Shown one piece after another: positions 63,305-64,000 of a stretch of DNA of 64,000 nucleotides. Each line of letters begins with the position of its first letter. Within the stretch, counting starts at the first letter, position 1. Source of the stretch: Prevotella jejuni (lineage in GTDB: Bacteria > Bacteroidota > Bacteroidia > Bacteroidales > Bacteroidaceae); NCBI RefSeq assembly GCF_900187995.1, contig NZ_FZNZ01000008.1:50886-114885 (forward strand). The letters run 5' to 3'. The notes beneath the pieces were generated by a model. The model saw nothing but the letters and a program-made list of their open reading frames with translations. It had not been told where the DNA came from and searched no databases. Made by a program: the position numbers and the translations under genes.

Positions 63305-63757
63305 CTATTCTATCTTCTCTATCCTTGGCGCATCCATCTTCTCAATAGATGGAGCTGTCTGCTTGGCAGGAAGGTCAGAAGAAGGAGCTATGTCTGGTGC
63401 AGGAGCAGCAATAGGAGCATCATGATGGGTCGTTTGTTCCCTCTCAGATGAGGCCTTGCCTTTTTCGTCTTTAGCGTTCTTATCTTTCTCAGCATCAACA
63501 GTCTTATCCTCATCGGTCGTTTCCTTTTCCTTTGAAGGCTTCATGTCTGGCCAAAGATAATTACCGACAATATCAATCGTGTCCCTATCTGCGTTACGTT
63601 GTTGCACCTCTTCCTGCTCTTCTTCGGTCATGGGAGCATCGTCGGCAGCCACGATGAAATTATAAACTAACCCTAAAACCAAGAGGACAACCAGCCCACA
63701 AAGGACTTTAAAGGTCAACGACTTTCTAAATTTATGCTGTTTATTCTGATTTGACAT
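63305..63757 (-). CDS. Small membrane-anchored charged protein of unknown function
   Basis: 150 residues. Basic N-terminus then one membrane helix (LTFKVLCGLVVLLVLGLVYNFIVAA, about 14-38). The rest is low-complexity: Glu/Asp/Lys-rich (EEEQEEVQQRNADRD; KEKETTDEDKTVDAEKDKN) then Pro/Ala-rich (HHDAPIAAPAPDIAPSSDLPAKQTAPS). Likely periplasmic and disordered. A promoter-like box inside an inverted repeat lies upstream at 63817-63873. Confidence 0.55.
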   Translation of the reverse strand: MSNQNKQHKFRKSLTFKVLCGLVVLLVLGLVYNFIVAADDAPMTEEEQEEVQQRNADRDTIDIVGNYLWPDMKPSKEKETTDEDKTVDAEKDKNAKDEKGKASSEREQTTHHDAPIAAPAPDIAPSSDLPAKQTAPSIEKMDAPRIEKIE

Positions 63758-63816
63758 AGCCTTATTACTTTTCTTTTCTAAGGAGTTCTCTATTTAAGTT
63801 CACGGAGAAATGCAAT

Positions 63817-63873
63817 CGGTACATTCTCCTTCTATCTTTTGCAAAGATAAACATTAAAAAGGAGAATGTACCG
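63817..63873 (-). promoter_or_regulatory. 15-base inverted repeat around a promoter box
   Basis: CGGTACATTCTCCTT (63817-63831) and AAGGAGAATGTACCG (63859-63873) are exact inverses with a 27-base spacer that contains a minus-strand TATCTTTG (63849-63842). The same spacing (15-27-15) occurs at 10734-10790. Probably an operator over the promoter of the gene at 63757. Confidence 0.6.
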
Positions 63874-64000
63874 AAAGATTACTAAAAAATATGCTTTTTG
63901 CAGCACGCAGAGTCAACCAGCAAGTGCAAAATTACAAAACGTGTTTAAAGAACTCACACTTTGGAGTAGAAAAGTTTAATTTTTCTCTTGGTCTTTCGTT

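Overview
The window looks like chromosome of a Prevotella-type member of the Bacteroidales. Evidence: many promoters of the Bacteroidetes form (TTTG or TTG, about 19-20 bases, then TAnnTTTG), few Shine-Dalgarno sites, a streptopain-like C10 protease with a Prevotella-style C-terminal tail, SusC/TonB-like receptors, and families typical of the group (DUF4251, DUF1599, SPOR proteins). Species cannot be fixed from the sequence alone.

Layout. 1-9.9 kb: chromosomal genes (3' end of folK, C10 protease, rpsO, typA, an ADP-ribosylglycohydrolase-DUF1810 fusion, a radical SAM protein, two secreted proteins of unknown function). 10.6-40.3 kb: an integrative, mobilizable element of about 29.7 kb. It has splitting halves of a dispersed chromosomal repeat at its two ends, MobA/MobC, a candidate oriT, a primase, a VapE-like helicase, two HTH/excisionase-like proteins, and two tyrosine recombinases at the right end. 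No type IV secretion genes are present, so it would need a helper. 40.3-64 kb: chromosome again, with an LpxA-like gene, an OMF-RND-MFP efflux operon, a CCA-type nucleotidyltransferase, an LRR lipoprotein, a DoxX-like/triosephosphate isomerase fusion ORF, folE, xth, an SGNH-MBOAT O-acetylation pair and several envelope proteins.

The mobile element carries two peptide natural-product (RiPP) systems. The older cargo (29.7-36.9 kb) is a LuxR-type regulator gene facing away from a double-glycine-leader precursor of 59 residues, a radical SAM/SPASM enzyme, an outer-membrane beta-barrel, a C39 peptidase-ABC exporter and an unusually short HlyD-like protein. Into the LuxR gene a second, 12.4 kb segment (17248-29660) has inserted. 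It is bounded by ISAzo13-type ends and flanked by TAA; removing it restores one continuous 247-codon LuxR reading frame.

That inserted segment holds a complete streptolysin-S-like TOMM (thiazole/oxazole-modified microcin) cluster: an unannotated 47-residue precursor with eight cysteines in a 12-residue stretch, an E1-like leader-binding protein, a YcaO cyclodehydratase ending in PxPxP, a SagB-type dehydrogenase, an ABC exporter, an M50-like membrane protease, a secreted TPR-like protein and a TonB-dependent receptor. I consider this the main find: a cytolysin-type cluster carried as a transposon inside a mobilizable element, next to a second RiPP system whose regulator it has broken.
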